From positions 1 to 64,000 of the forward strand of contig JAWXCK010000112.1 of the NCBI GenBank assembly GCA_034408855.1: a stretch of DNA of 64,000 nt, read 5' to 3'. Position numbers and translations under genes: made by a program. Under the pieces are notes generated by a model that was not told where the DNA came from, did no database searches, and worked only from the letters and a program-made list of their open reading frames with translations. Below, piece by piece: positions 46,739 to 54,826 of this stretch (positions are counted from its first letter, which is position 1; each line of letters starts with the position of its first letter). This stretch comes from JAIYDQ01 sp034408855 (lineage in GTDB: Bacteria; Planctomycetota; Planctomycetia; Pirellulales; Pirellulaceae).

Positions 46739-47836
46739 ATGAAAGCATTGCGTTGGTATTCCATTGTTGCGGCTGCTATTATTTTGCTTGGCTCTGGACA
46801 GCTCCGGTCGCAAGATCCACTGCAGCAATTAGAAGCGAAACTACTCCAACAGGAAAAGCTCGATTCGTCGAAAGCGAGCGAAAGAAGAAAATCGGATTCT
46901 TCTAAACAAGCCGAAAATCTTCCAGGTCCGACGAAGCCAAGCGAAAGTATCTTAGTCAATCCACCAACGCCTCTTCCACCGGGTCCTGCTCCATTAAACG
47001 GCCCGCCTGATGCTGAGGTTCCCTACTTAGGAATGACGCTCGAAAAGCCTACTGGGGGAGGAATGGGATTGCGTGTTGTCGAGGTCGTCAGTCAATCACC
47101 TGCGTGGAAATCTGGCTTTCGCATCGATGACCGAATTTTGGCAATCGGTGGAAACGCCGTCACGGATATCGACACGTTTGCCGAAGAAATGGCGAGCGCG
47201 TCCCCGAACCAGCTCGTAAAATTCTTAGTCGATCGTCGAGGACGACAGATGGATATCAATGTCGTCTTGATTCCCCAGAGCGTCGCAGTAAAAACGATTC
47301 CCAACGCGGCGTCGCTTTTCAAATCAATTCCACAGAATCCTCTTAGTGCGACGAATCGAAATTCGCCTCGAACTCCTCAAGCGGTTGACGGACGCGGTTC
47401 GCTTGGAATTGTGCTGGCGCCACTTTCCGATGCTTTTCGTCGACAATTTGGCATCCCTGTCTTCCGCGGTGCAAGTGTCCTTGAAGTCGCCGAAAACTCT
47501 CCAGGCTATATAGCTGGATTAGCCGCCGGCGATTGTATCGTCGATATCGATGGCAAATCGATTCTAAGCGATGACGATGTCGTCCGGTGGAAGCAGAACG
47601 CTAATACGAATGCGATGATCGCGATCAGTTTCTATCGCGGTGCTCAATTGATGCAAACAACGCTTCAAGTCCCTCCAGCCGGCTCGACAGACGCTCAAGG
47701 AAACGTCAACGTCACTCAGGACATGTTGACTCCAGCCTACGTCCAACGCCTGCAAGCAGAGCTTTCGCAACTCCGCGAAGAATTGACGCGAAGCCAAAGT
47801 CGCATCGAATCGCTCGAACGCCAGTTGAATCGATAG
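46739..47836 (+). CDS. Exported protein with two PDZ domains and C-terminal coiled coil
   Basis: 365 residues. A signal peptide (about 1-24, WYSIVAAAIILLGSGQLRS) is followed by a charged, helical, Pro-rich linker (30-90). PDZ 1 (about 95-185) includes YLGMTLEKPTGGGMGLRVVEVVSQSPAWKSGFRIDDRILAIGG. PDZ 2 (about 220-310) includes LGIVLAPLSDAFRRQFG and GYIAGLAAGDCIVDIDGKSI. A coiled coil ends the protein (about 330-365, LQAELSQLREELTRSQSRIESLERQL). No protease domain is attached, so it probably serves as an adaptor for C-terminal peptides in the periplasm. It is transcribed alone, convergent with the small membrane protein gene. Confidence 0.88.
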   Translation: MKALRWYSIVAAAIILLGSGQLRSQDPLQQLEAKLLQQEKLDSSKASERRKSDSSKQAENLPGPTKPSESILVNPPTPLPPGPAPLNGPPDAEVPYLGMTLEKPTGGGMGLRVVEVVSQSPAWKSGFRIDDRILAIGGNAVTDIDTFAEEMASASPNQLVKFLVDRRGRQMDINVVLIPQSVAVKTIPNAASLFKSIPQNPLSATNRNSPRTPQAVDGRGSLGIVLAPLSDAFRRQFGIPVFRGASVLEVAENSPGYIAGLAAGDCIVDIDGKSILSDDDVVRWKQNANTNAMIAISFYRGAQLMQTTLQVPPAGSTDAQGNVNVTQDMLTPAYVQRLQAELSQLREELTRSQSRIESLERQLNR

Positions 47837-47864
47837 CACACGACGCAAGTGCGCTCCGAGTAAA

Positions 47865-48125
47865 TCAGTATAGTCGCGAGATCGTCGAATAAGCCCACCA
47901 GACAATCGCGATCGTGATTGCTATCAACAGCAAGGTGTAAATCGTCACAACGATCGACCAAAAACATTTCGAGGATTTGCTAAAAGCAGGGCTGTACCAC
48001 AGCAATGGCAAACCCAATGATCCTGTCACCAGAAACAGGATACCGAGCACCAAAGCAGGCGAGCGAGCTATCTGATGCCAAGGTTTTTCAATGGATTGCG
48101 AGTAATCTGAATCTTGGGATGTCAC
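47865..48125 (-). CDS. Small two-helix membrane protein, unknown function
   Basis: 86 residues with two clear membrane helices (about 26-46, ALVLGILFLVTGSLGLPLLWY, and about 56-78, WSIVVTIYTLLLIAITIAIVWW) separated by a short loop rich in Ser/Lys. A composition this hydrophobic in two well-placed blocks is unlikely for a random frame, and codon use matches neighbours. Not recognised as a family. It lies just downstream of the yyaL remnant on the same strand. Confidence 0.65.
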   Translation of the reverse strand: MTSQDSDYSQSIEKPWHQIARSPALVLGILFLVTGSLGLPLLWYSPAFSKSSKCFWSIVVTIYTLLLIAITIAIVWWAYSTISRLY

Positions 48126-48136
48126 GTGGTCGTTTA

Positions 48137-48561
48137 TTACGAAAAAAAGCCTAGTGTTTCGAAAATTGCATCGAGACTAAAAACAGGCGCTTGGCAGGTC
48201 GTTCCTTTACAAAGATACAATACGGCATCTTGGTCGTTTGGCAGCGTTCGATGATCGAGCCAAGATCGGTTTACAGGATGAATCGATCCGGTCGCGCTTC
48301 CTTGGCTGTCGGCGGCGGCTACCAACGTTTTTACGCCAAGCGTTAATTTTGATTTGAGCTTCGTTCTGACTGAATGGGCGTTATGACTGCCTCCATCACA
48401 TGACACCAATGACAGGCGGAATAGCCGATCGACAGGAAGATCGGTTTATCTTCCTGCCTGGCTTTCAAGAGTGCCTCATCGCTCCACGGATACCAATCCA
48501 CTGGATTGTTTTGATGTTGAAGCAGATAAGGACTTGTCGAACCCGCCAATCGATTTGGCAT
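48137..48561 (-). pseudogene. Remnant of a YyaL/DUF255 thioredoxin-domain gene with the middle missing
   Basis: From the ATG at 48561 the first 57 residues match the N-terminus of the large YyaL/spermatogenesis-associated-20-type family: MPNRLAGSTSPYLLQHQNNP, DEALLKARQEDKPIFLSIGY, and the CHWC motif (C50, C53) in SACHWCHVME. The match stops there, and the frame ends 15 codons later. In another frame, down to the stop at 48137, lies the family's C-terminus: LKSKLTLGVKTLVAAAD and LYLCKGTTCQAPVFSLDAIFETLGF. Intact members have roughly 650-700 residues, so over 500 codons appear lost, with a frame change at about 48345-48400. It starts 7 bp after tpx on the same strand, consistent with a former redox operon. 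An assembly collapse could give the same picture. Confidence 0.82.
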
Positions 48562-48568
48562 TTGAACT

Positions 48569-49087
48569 CTACAGTAAACCGTTCAGCGCATCCATTGCCG
48601 CCTTATAGTTTGGTTCCTGGGTTACTTCGGGGACGATTTCTCCGTAGACAACCTTGCCGTTCGCATCCAAAACATAGACGGCGCGAGCCAACAATTTGAG
48701 CTCGTCGATCATCAGGCCCCACTGCGTACCAAAGTTTCCAGTTTGATAGTCGCTACCAGACTTGAGGCCTTTGATATCCTCGGCTCCGCAGAATCGATTC
48801 ATTGCAAAGGGCAAATCACGGCTTACCGTAACGGCATTGATTTTGCCGCTCAAGGAGCCCAAGTCTTGGTTGAATCGCTTGGTTTGAATCTGGCAGACGC
48901 CGGTGTCCAAAGATGGGACAACGCTAATCAAAGTCGGCTTTCCTTTGAGATCGGCAAGAGTCCACGTCTTGAGACCGCCTTCAAAGTAGTGAATCGTAAA
49001 ATCGGGAGCCGGTTGTCCTACTTTGAGTTCATCACCCAAAAGCGTCATCGGAGTCCCCTTGAAAGTAATTGCAGCCGAGCGAGCCAT
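48569..49087 (-). CDS. tpx: Thiol peroxidase (Tpx, atypical 2-Cys peroxiredoxin)
   Basis: 172 residues, standard length. The peroxidatic Cys C65 is in VVPSLDTGVCQIQTKRFN and the resolving Cys C100 in NRFCGAEDIKGL. The N-terminal ITFKGTPMTLLGDELKVGQPAPDF and the C-terminal VYGEIVPEVTQEPNY are diagnostic of Tpx. It reduces hydrogen peroxide and organic peroxides using thioredoxin, in the cytoplasm. It is followed after 7 bp by the remnant of a thioredoxin-domain gene. Confidence 0.97.
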   Translation of the reverse strand: MARSAAITFKGTPMTLLGDELKVGQPAPDFTIHYFEGGLKTWTLADLKGKPTLISVVPSLDTGVCQIQTKRFNQDLGSLSGKINAVTVSRDLPFAMNRFCGAEDIKGLKSGSDYQTGNFGTQWGLMIDELKLLARAVYVLDANGKVVYGEIVPEVTQEPNYKAAMDALNGLL

Positions 49088-49222
49088 CTGTGTCTATCCT
49101 TTCGTCGTCAATCTTTTGTGGTCATCGATAAATTGAATTTCAACGTCAAATCGTAACGCAAATCGCGTCATTCTGGTAGGTGACACCGAGAAGCATGAAA
49201 ACACCAACCCCGAACGGTCGCC

Positions 49223-50422
49223 CTAACGCTTCTCGACGAAGTAGAGCAAGGCGGCGGTGGCAGTGAAGCCGTGCATGAAACTTTTCACACCGATGGGACC
49301 GAATTCACCGGCGGCGAAAAAACCAGCCAAGGGGATTTGCGGAAAGTATCGATCAAATATCAAGGCATCATGGTGCGGTGCCCGAAACATATGTGAGCCA
49401 CGTCCATTGCAGGTAAACATCAACGCACCGAACGGCGAGCCACGTTTTACGCTAATTCGCTTAAAGGCTGCTTGAAGGTCTGCGTCGGCAGTTTCGGAAT
49501 CACGCACATGAAACTGAACCGTCTGCCCAGCTCGAACTCGATCGGTCAGTACGACTCCGTCCCGTTCGTCATCGACCCCCATACATTGTCGTACTAGAAA
49601 ATCGCCATGGTCGAGTCGATCGTGGTATTCATGAATCGCTCTCCCAATCAAGAGCGATCGCAGCATCAATTCCTGATCGCGAGTCGGGAGCTGCTCGTAA
49701 AGTCGACGCAACTGCTGAAGGGCCGGTTGCCCAGAAAGACTCAACAAAACGTCGCCTTCGATCTTGGTTACGACCATCGGTTCGCCAACTGGTCGACAAC
49801 CTTGGCTTACGGCCGGCTCCAAATGTATCTCGGGTGGCAGCAGGATTCCGACGGCTCCACGGCAGCTCGAGCGGCCGTTGATAACTAACCCGCAATCGCC
49901 TGGACCAGTGGCCCCGCTAGCGTATCCACCCAAAATAGGTAGACCAGGAGCTTCTTCGGCAACTCGTTGCATCAAAAGATCCATCGGGAAAGTAAATGGA
50001 TCGGCAAACAAAATGAGTCCGCTTCCCACGGCGGAACCATCTAACAACTCATCAGGCAGACCGAATATGGAAGGTCCGTCAGCGGTAGGTTGGTATTCGA
50101 CGTGAAAACTTCGCGGCGGTTGATCGAGACCCGCGATGATGAAGACACTCGCCGCAGTTTCGCCTTCGACTTCCGTTCGCATGCCTAAAACACTTTCGGC
50201 CGAGCAACCGACGATGACTGCATCCGGAGCGTATTCAGCAAGCTTGGATGATATGTCGGCTGCCATCTGCGACGCTTGTGGGCAACTAAAAAAAACCGCT
50301 ATCAATGAAATCGGCTGTCGCAATCCAGCCGCCGCTGCGTCAAATGCCTGTACAACAGCCGTCAAGATCGATTCAGACTGTCTTACCGCCGATGCCGCAA
50401 ACATAGTAGATGAGAACGTCAA
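49223..50422 (-). CDS. FIST-domain signal protein
   Basis: 399 residues with FIST_N (about 28-220; FFSCPQASQMAADISSKLAEYAPDAVIVGCSAESVLG, VGSGLILFADPFTFPMDLLMQRV, LPILGGYASGATGPGDCGLVINGR) and FIST_C (about 225-390; VVTKIEGDVLLSLSGQPALQQL, GALMFTCNGRGSHMF, LAGFFAAGEFGPIG). FIST domains are proposed small-ligand sensors, perhaps for amino acids, often linked to chemotaxis or second-messenger proteins. Here it stands alone, with no attached output domain and no partner gene beside it. Cytoplasmic. Confidence 0.92.
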   Translation of the reverse strand: MTFSSTMFAASAVRQSESILTAVVQAFDAAAAGLRQPISLIAVFFSCPQASQMAADISSKLAEYAPDAVIVGCSAESVLGMRTEVEGETAASVFIIAGLDQPPRSFHVEYQPTADGPSIFGLPDELLDGSAVGSGLILFADPFTFPMDLLMQRVAEEAPGLPILGGYASGATGPGDCGLVINGRSSCRGAVGILLPPEIHLEPAVSQGCRPVGEPMVVTKIEGDVLLSLSGQPALQQLRRLYEQLPTRDQELMLRSLLIGRAIHEYHDRLDHGDFLVRQCMGVDDERDGVVLTDRVRAGQTVQFHVRDSETADADLQAAFKRISVKRGSPFGALMFTCNGRGSHMFRAPHHDALIFDRYFPQIPLAGFFAAGEFGPIGVKSFMHGFTATAALLYFVEKR

Positions 50423-50515
50423 TCAATTCCCCAATACACTTTCAGCGCAATTCACAAAACGGCTCCTGTTCCGCAGACGAGAATCTAGGATCGAGCCGCT
50501 CGAACGACCGTTGAC

Positions 50516-51379
50516 CTACCAGACGATAGTTGCAGCATCCAATACCGGCCCTTCAACACACGTTCGCTGATAATCCCAGTCGCCGCTCGGTTGAAGGACT
50601 TTGGCCACACATGTAAAGCATATCCCAATCCCGCAAGCCATTGGGGTCTCCAGCGATACTTCGCACCGAATATTTTTTTCGCTAGCGATTTTCGATACCG
50701 CTTCCATCATCGGCTCCGGCCCACAGCATGCAATTCGAAGGCTCTGATTTTTCGGATGATTCCCCAAAACGTCTCGCAGCAAATCGGTAACGAGCAGTTG
50801 TCGGCCTCCTAGTGAGCCATCGTCGGTCGCTAATTGAACCGCAAAACCGGCTGCTTGAAAATCTTCGACACCAGCCAAGCGATCCGCACTTCTCGCTCCA
50901 TAGCAGAACGTAACTTGTTTGGCGTAGCCCGACTGCCGAATTGGCTTTCCAAAATCGTCCTTACCTAACGCTTCTTTGCCGAGCGTCAGCATGGGCGTCT
51001 GACCAACACCCCCGGCTACCATCACCAAATGATCAACTGGTTCATTGCAAAAACCATTTCCGAGAGGTCCCCAAATACCGACTCGTCCCGATGTGCCGCA
51101 TCTCGACAACGTTTGCGTGAACTTTCCTTTTACGACGTAGACTAAATCGATCGCATTCGGCTGACCATTTTCATCGTCAATTCGGTCATACATCGCAAGG
51201 GCGCGCCCTATAAGCGGATCATTGAGACCATCTAATCGCAACATCACGAATTGGCCAGGCACCATCGATGACGCAATTGCAGGACATTCGATGCGAATGC
51301 GCCAAGTATCCAAGGCTATCAGCTCGTGTTTTAAAATCGGTGCTGTTAAAAATGACGCGCAGTCAGCAAATACCGTCAT
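50516..51379 (-). CDS. pyrK: Dihydroorotate dehydrogenase electron-transfer subunit PyrK
   Basis: 287 residues. An N-terminal FAD-binding domain (about 15-110; MVPGQFVMLRL, GRALAMYD) is followed by an NAD-binding domain (about 118-230; VAGGVGQTPMLTLGKEAL, CCGPEPMMEAVSKI) and a C-terminal [2Fe-2S] cluster motif beginning SLETPMACGIGICFTCVAKV, with a last Cys in QRTCVEGPV. This is the PyrK pattern; it passes electrons from NADH to class 1B dihydroorotate dehydrogenase in pyrimidine synthesis. No pyrD is nearby. A related role with another flavoenzyme cannot be excluded. Confidence 0.92.
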   Translation of the reverse strand: MTVFADCASFLTAPILKHELIALDTWRIRIECPAIASSMVPGQFVMLRLDGLNDPLIGRALAMYDRIDDENGQPNAIDLVYVVKGKFTQTLSRCGTSGRVGIWGPLGNGFCNEPVDHLVMVAGGVGQTPMLTLGKEALGKDDFGKPIRQSGYAKQVTFCYGARSADRLAGVEDFQAAGFAVQLATDDGSLGGRQLLVTDLLRDVLGNHPKNQSLRIACCGPEPMMEAVSKIASEKNIRCEVSLETPMACGIGICFTCVAKVLQPSGDWDYQRTCVEGPVLDAATIVW

Positions 51380-51459
51380 GAAGGTCGTTGTTTCCTTTGT
51401 TTGCTCGTCGCCATCGGCTCACTCACTAATATGCAATGACATAACGAATCGATGTTCCA

Positions 51460-52560
51460 TTAAAATATCCGCGAGAGCTGACTAAACCAACGCCAGGTCA
51501 TTAAAAAAATTGCCGTCCATAGCCAGAGACGCTGAATCGGCAAGAAAATGGTAGGGTTTTTAGAATTGGCAAAATCAAATCGGCCGAAAGTAAACGCTAC
51601 TGCGGTTAAAAAAAGAATTCCGATCGAAGCTTGCCAACCCAACGCCAAACCTACGATGGAACATGCGGCAATCCAAGTCGATTGGCCGCTTCGAACTCGC
51701 CAAATCGAGGCGATCATTGCGGCGACCATACTTCCGACCACCGACGTCAAGATGGCTCGATACCGTGGCGATTCTGTTACGTACAGCGGCAACATCGATG
51801 TTTCTCGTTCGCTGATCGGTAAAACGCATAGCTCTGGTCGCAACGCGATGGCGGTAAGGATTCCTAGCGCCCCGAAAAGCCAAACCTTTAGCGGCATGCG
51901 CCCGTGTCCCAAACTAGTCAACGCCTCGGCGTATAAAAATAGCAAAAGCCAAATATGCAAGCCAGCAATATAAAATACGGCTTCATCCATAAAATGCAAA
52001 TTCATCGGCAGGCCGTATGCTAAATCAATCTGTCGATTCCATGGAAGATTGCGGCCATGACCAAGTACCGTACTCAGATAGACGCTCAACAACAGCAGAC
52101 CACCGATGAATTCGAAAGTTGGATATCTCGGTGAAATACTCAGCTTGCATGATCGACAGCGACCACCCAAGATAAACCAACCCAACACCGGAACATTGTC
52201 CGACGGCAAAATCGGCACATTGCAGTGTGGGCAAAACGAGGTTCCCGTAATCGGTAATCCCGCTGGTACTCGATAGGCGACCACATTCAAAAAACTTGCG
52301 ATGCAACTTCCTACAATGAAGACCCAGATCCCAAGAAACCATTCGAAGAGTCGACTGACCCAAAAGCTTTGTACGTCGTAGGTAGATTGAAAGCTGAGAC
52401 CTTGGCGGTGGAATTCAAACAATCCGCCAGTCAAAAGGAGTGTTGCAAGCGTCGATACGACAATCAACCCGATGCAAAATTTGCGAATGGCCAGTCGCCG
52501 CCTGCGACCGAGCATGACTCGGGTAAGATTTTCGGTTCGATTACGATGGTTCATTGACAC
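51460..52560 (-). CDS. Prepilin-peptidase-like membrane protein, catalytic aspartates apparently missing
   Basis: 366 residues. After a membrane helix (about 25-45) it has the N-terminal domain of type IV prepilin peptidases: GSCIASFLNVVAYRVPAG and two CxxC pairs (CPHC, CRSC) with NVPVLGWFILGGRC and ISPRYPTFEFIGG. The following hydrophobic part has five or six helices, but I cannot find either aspartate motif: at the first site the sequence is LLFLYAEALTSLGHGRMP, and the GxGD motif is absent from the C-terminal helices. It may therefore lack protease activity, or act through a diverged site. Processing of pilin-like proteins is the family role. No pilus genes adjoin it. It is divergent from the photolyase gene. 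Confidence 0.82.
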   Translation of the reverse strand: MSMNHRNRTENLTRVMLGRRRRLAIRKFCIGLIVVSTLATLLLTGGLFEFHRQGLSFQSTYDVQSFWVSRLFEWFLGIWVFIVGSCIASFLNVVAYRVPAGLPITGTSFCPHCNVPILPSDNVPVLGWFILGGRCRSCKLSISPRYPTFEFIGGLLLLSVYLSTVLGHGRNLPWNRQIDLAYGLPMNLHFMDEAVFYIAGLHIWLLLFLYAEALTSLGHGRMPLKVWLFGALGILTAIALRPELCVLPISERETSMLPLYVTESPRYRAILTSVVGSMVAAMIASIWRVRSGQSTWIAACSIVGLALGWQASIGILFLTAVAFTFGRFDFANSKNPTIFLPIQRLWLWTAIFLMTWRWFSQLSRIF

Positions 52561-52630
52561 TTTCCGGAGCCTGGCACCACTTGCTTGGGCTATACACTAT
52601 CACTTCCAGGAATCTTTTCGGAGTCCCCAC

Positions 52631-54151
52631 TTGCAACGCACGCCCAATATTCGTGTTCAAGCACTTAATAGCCATCCGCCGCGTTTTGACGGCCAGTTCG
52701 TGCTCTATTGGATGACTGCTTTTCGCCGTGCTCAGTCCAATTTCGCGCTGCAGCGGGCGATCGAATGGACACATCGGCTCAAGCGTCCTTTGCTGGTGCT
52801 CGAAGCGATTCGAGCAAATTATCGTTGGTCATCCGAGCGATTTCATCGGTTTCTCATCGATGGAATGATCGACAACTTTACCGATTTTTCTCGATCGAAC
52901 GCAATGTACTATCCCTATATCGAAACACGTCCCGGCCAAGCGAGCGGACTCATCGAAACGCTTTCAAAACAAGCCTGTTTGATCGTTTCTGATGACTTTC
53001 CTTGTTTCTTCCATCCTAAACTATATCAGCGTATCGTTGCTCGATGGAAATGTGCTGTCGAGTTAGTCGATAGCAACGCGATCGTGCCGATGAGGCTAGC
53101 CGAACGAACTTTTACGGTAGCCCATTCTTACCGTCGATTCATGCAAAAGGAATTGGTCAATCATTTCCCCGATTTTCCGATGACTGAGCCGCTCGTAGAT
53201 CTAACGGTACCAAAACTCGATGCCGTTGATCCGATGATTTTGCGACGCTGGCCTGCCTTGACGCTTGAACATCTGTCAAGTTTTTCTTTGGCTCGATTGC
53301 CGATCGACCATCGGGTCCAACCAACGTCGCATAAAGGCGGACCCAGGGAAGCAATTCGCATATTAAACCGCTTTGTCGAAGAGCGTTTGACCGATTACGA
53401 CAAATCTCGAAATAGACCGGACGAAGATGGTGCCAGTGGGCTTTCGCCGTATCTTCATTTTGGACATATCAGCCCTCACCAGATTTTTTCGAAAATTGCC
53501 GAATCTTGCAATTGGCAGCCAGAAAAACTTGCCAAGCCGAACGGGAAGATGAATGGGTTTTGGAACCTCGATACCAATCGAGAAGCCTTTCTCGATCAGT
53601 TGCTCACTTGGCGAGAAATCGGGTTTAATATGTGTTGTCGAGAGCCAAATTTTGACCGCTACGAATCGCTTCCCCTTTGGGCTCAAACGACACTCGCCGA
53701 TCATGCGTCGGATGTCCGGCAATACGATTACTCGATGGAACAGTTCGAGAATGCCGAAACGCATGATGAATTGTGGAACGCTGCCCAACGGCAGCTCGTT
53801 CGCGAAGGGATCATCCATAACTACCTTCGTATGCTCTGGGGAAAGAAAATCCTCCATTGGACAAAGTCGCCCCGAGACGCACTCGGTATCATGATCGAAC
53901 TGAATAACCGATTTGCCTTGGACGGTCGCGATCCGAATTCTTATAGCGGCATTTTCTGGACACTCGGTCGCTACGATCGAGCCTGGGGTCCAGAACGTCC
54001 GATCTTCGGAAAGATTCGGTATATGACTAGCGAGTCGACGGCTAAGAAATTTAAGATTGCGAAGTATTTGAAACGGTTTGGCAAGGACGAAAAGGATGAA
54101 AGGAACATAAAGGACGAAAGCGACATAAGGGACGAGAAAACGAGACGATAA
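52631..54151 (+). CDS. Class II deoxyribodipyrimidine (CPD) photolyase
   Basis: The frame is open from 52472, but that region overlaps the divergent prepilin-peptidase-like gene; I place the start at TTG 52631, which is preceded by CGGAG at 7-base spacing and begins QRTPNIRVQALNSHPPR, the usual class II N-terminus. Family marks: DGQFVLYWMTAFRRAQSNFALQRAI, VSDDFPCFFHPKLYQ, LSPYLHFGHISPHQIF, DQLLTWREIGFNMCC, MLWGKKILHWTKSPRDAL, and the FAD-domain end GIFWTLGRYDRAWGPERPIFGKIRYM. It repairs UV-induced cyclobutane dimers with light, using FAD. The last 25 or so residues form a charged low-complexity tail (repeats of KDE/RDE) beyond the normal end of the family. Confidence 0.93.
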   Translation: MQRTPNIRVQALNSHPPRFDGQFVLYWMTAFRRAQSNFALQRAIEWTHRLKRPLLVLEAIRANYRWSSERFHRFLIDGMIDNFTDFSRSNAMYYPYIETRPGQASGLIETLSKQACLIVSDDFPCFFHPKLYQRIVARWKCAVELVDSNAIVPMRLAERTFTVAHSYRRFMQKELVNHFPDFPMTEPLVDLTVPKLDAVDPMILRRWPALTLEHLSSFSLARLPIDHRVQPTSHKGGPREAIRILNRFVEERLTDYDKSRNRPDEDGASGLSPYLHFGHISPHQIFSKIAESCNWQPEKLAKPNGKMNGFWNLDTNREAFLDQLLTWREIGFNMCCREPNFDRYESLPLWAQTTLADHASDVRQYDYSMEQFENAETHDELWNAAQRQLVREGIIHNYLRMLWGKKILHWTKSPRDALGIMIELNNRFALDGRDPNSYSGIFWTLGRYDRAWGPERPIFGKIRYMTSESTAKKFKIAKYLKRFGKDEKDERNIKDESDIRDEKTRR

Positions 54152-54187
54152 GTGAAATGAAGAGAAGGGGCACGAGCAGAACGTGAT

Positions 54188-54826
54188 TTAAAAGTCCGAT
54201 TCCGTGCGTGATAAACTTTGACTGGGAGAATTGGAATGATCTTTGGATCTTCCGCTGACGAAACGATTGCCATCGATAAAAAAACGCCAGAGTTTTTCTG
54301 TGGCTGCGCTGATGCCAATCCGTCCAGAGCGACTGATTGTCCATCGCCCTTTCTTCGGGTTCGGGTCTGATTCCAACCAAATGTCTGGATGCGTTGTCAG
54401 ATCGATTCCGTTCAACCTGCGATCGATGTTCATCGCCATACAGAGTTTGCCTGGACCGTTAGTCAGTTGCTTCTGTTCAACTCCCGACCGATATTTGGCA
54501 AGTATTTCGTGACCATCAGACGGCTCGATGGCTCGAATCAATACCGCTGCGCCTCGCCCTTCTTGTTCCGTGACGACATTCATACAGTACTTGGCATGGA
54601 TAGGATAAACGTACAATGTACCCGGCGGACCAAACAGTGCTTGATTGCTAGCCGTCATACCTCGATTGGCATGACAAGCTGGATCGCGGCGCCAAAGATA
54701 GGCTTCGACTTCCACGACCCAACCCGCTACCGTCCCTTCAGGCAGTTGGCGAACCAAGCGTTTGCCTAACAAACGTTTGGCGACGCTCAACGTAGAAGCT
54801 TCAAAGAATTCGGTTTTCAAACGCAT
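54188..54826 (-). CDS. DNA-3-methyladenine glycosylase (AAG/MPG family)
   Basis: The start is taken at the ATG at 54824-54826 (MRLKTEFFEASTLSVAKRLLG), where homologues normally begin; the frame is open to 54898. About 212 residues. Family motifs: GWVVEVEAYLWRRDPACH (containing the catalytic Glu), GMTASNQALFGPPGTLYVYPIHAKYCMNVV, AAVLIRAIEP and GPGKLCMAMNIDRRLNGIDL. It excises 3-methyladenine and other alkylated or deaminated purines as the first step of base-excision repair. It lies 36 bp from the end of the convergent photolyase gene, forming a small DNA-repair neighbourhood. Its start codon overlaps that of the divergent amidohydrolase gene. Confidence 0.93.
   Translation of the reverse strand: MRLKTEFFEASTLSVAKRLLGKRLVRQLPEGTVAGWVVEVEAYLWRRDPACHANRGMTASNQALFGPPGTLYVYPIHAKYCMNVVTEQEGRGAAVLIRAIEPSDGHEILAKYRSGVEQKQLTNGPGKLCMAMNIDRRLNGIDLTTHPDIWLESDPNPKKGRWTISRSGRIGISAATEKLWRFFIDGNRFVSGRSKDHSNSPSQSLSRTESDF

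Noticed and set aside
48137..48409. Separate small gene of 90 codons beginning at 48409
   Set aside because: Its C-terminal 60 residues match the end of the YyaL family, and its start overlaps the CHWC part in another frame, so it is the tail of the remnant, not an independent gene.
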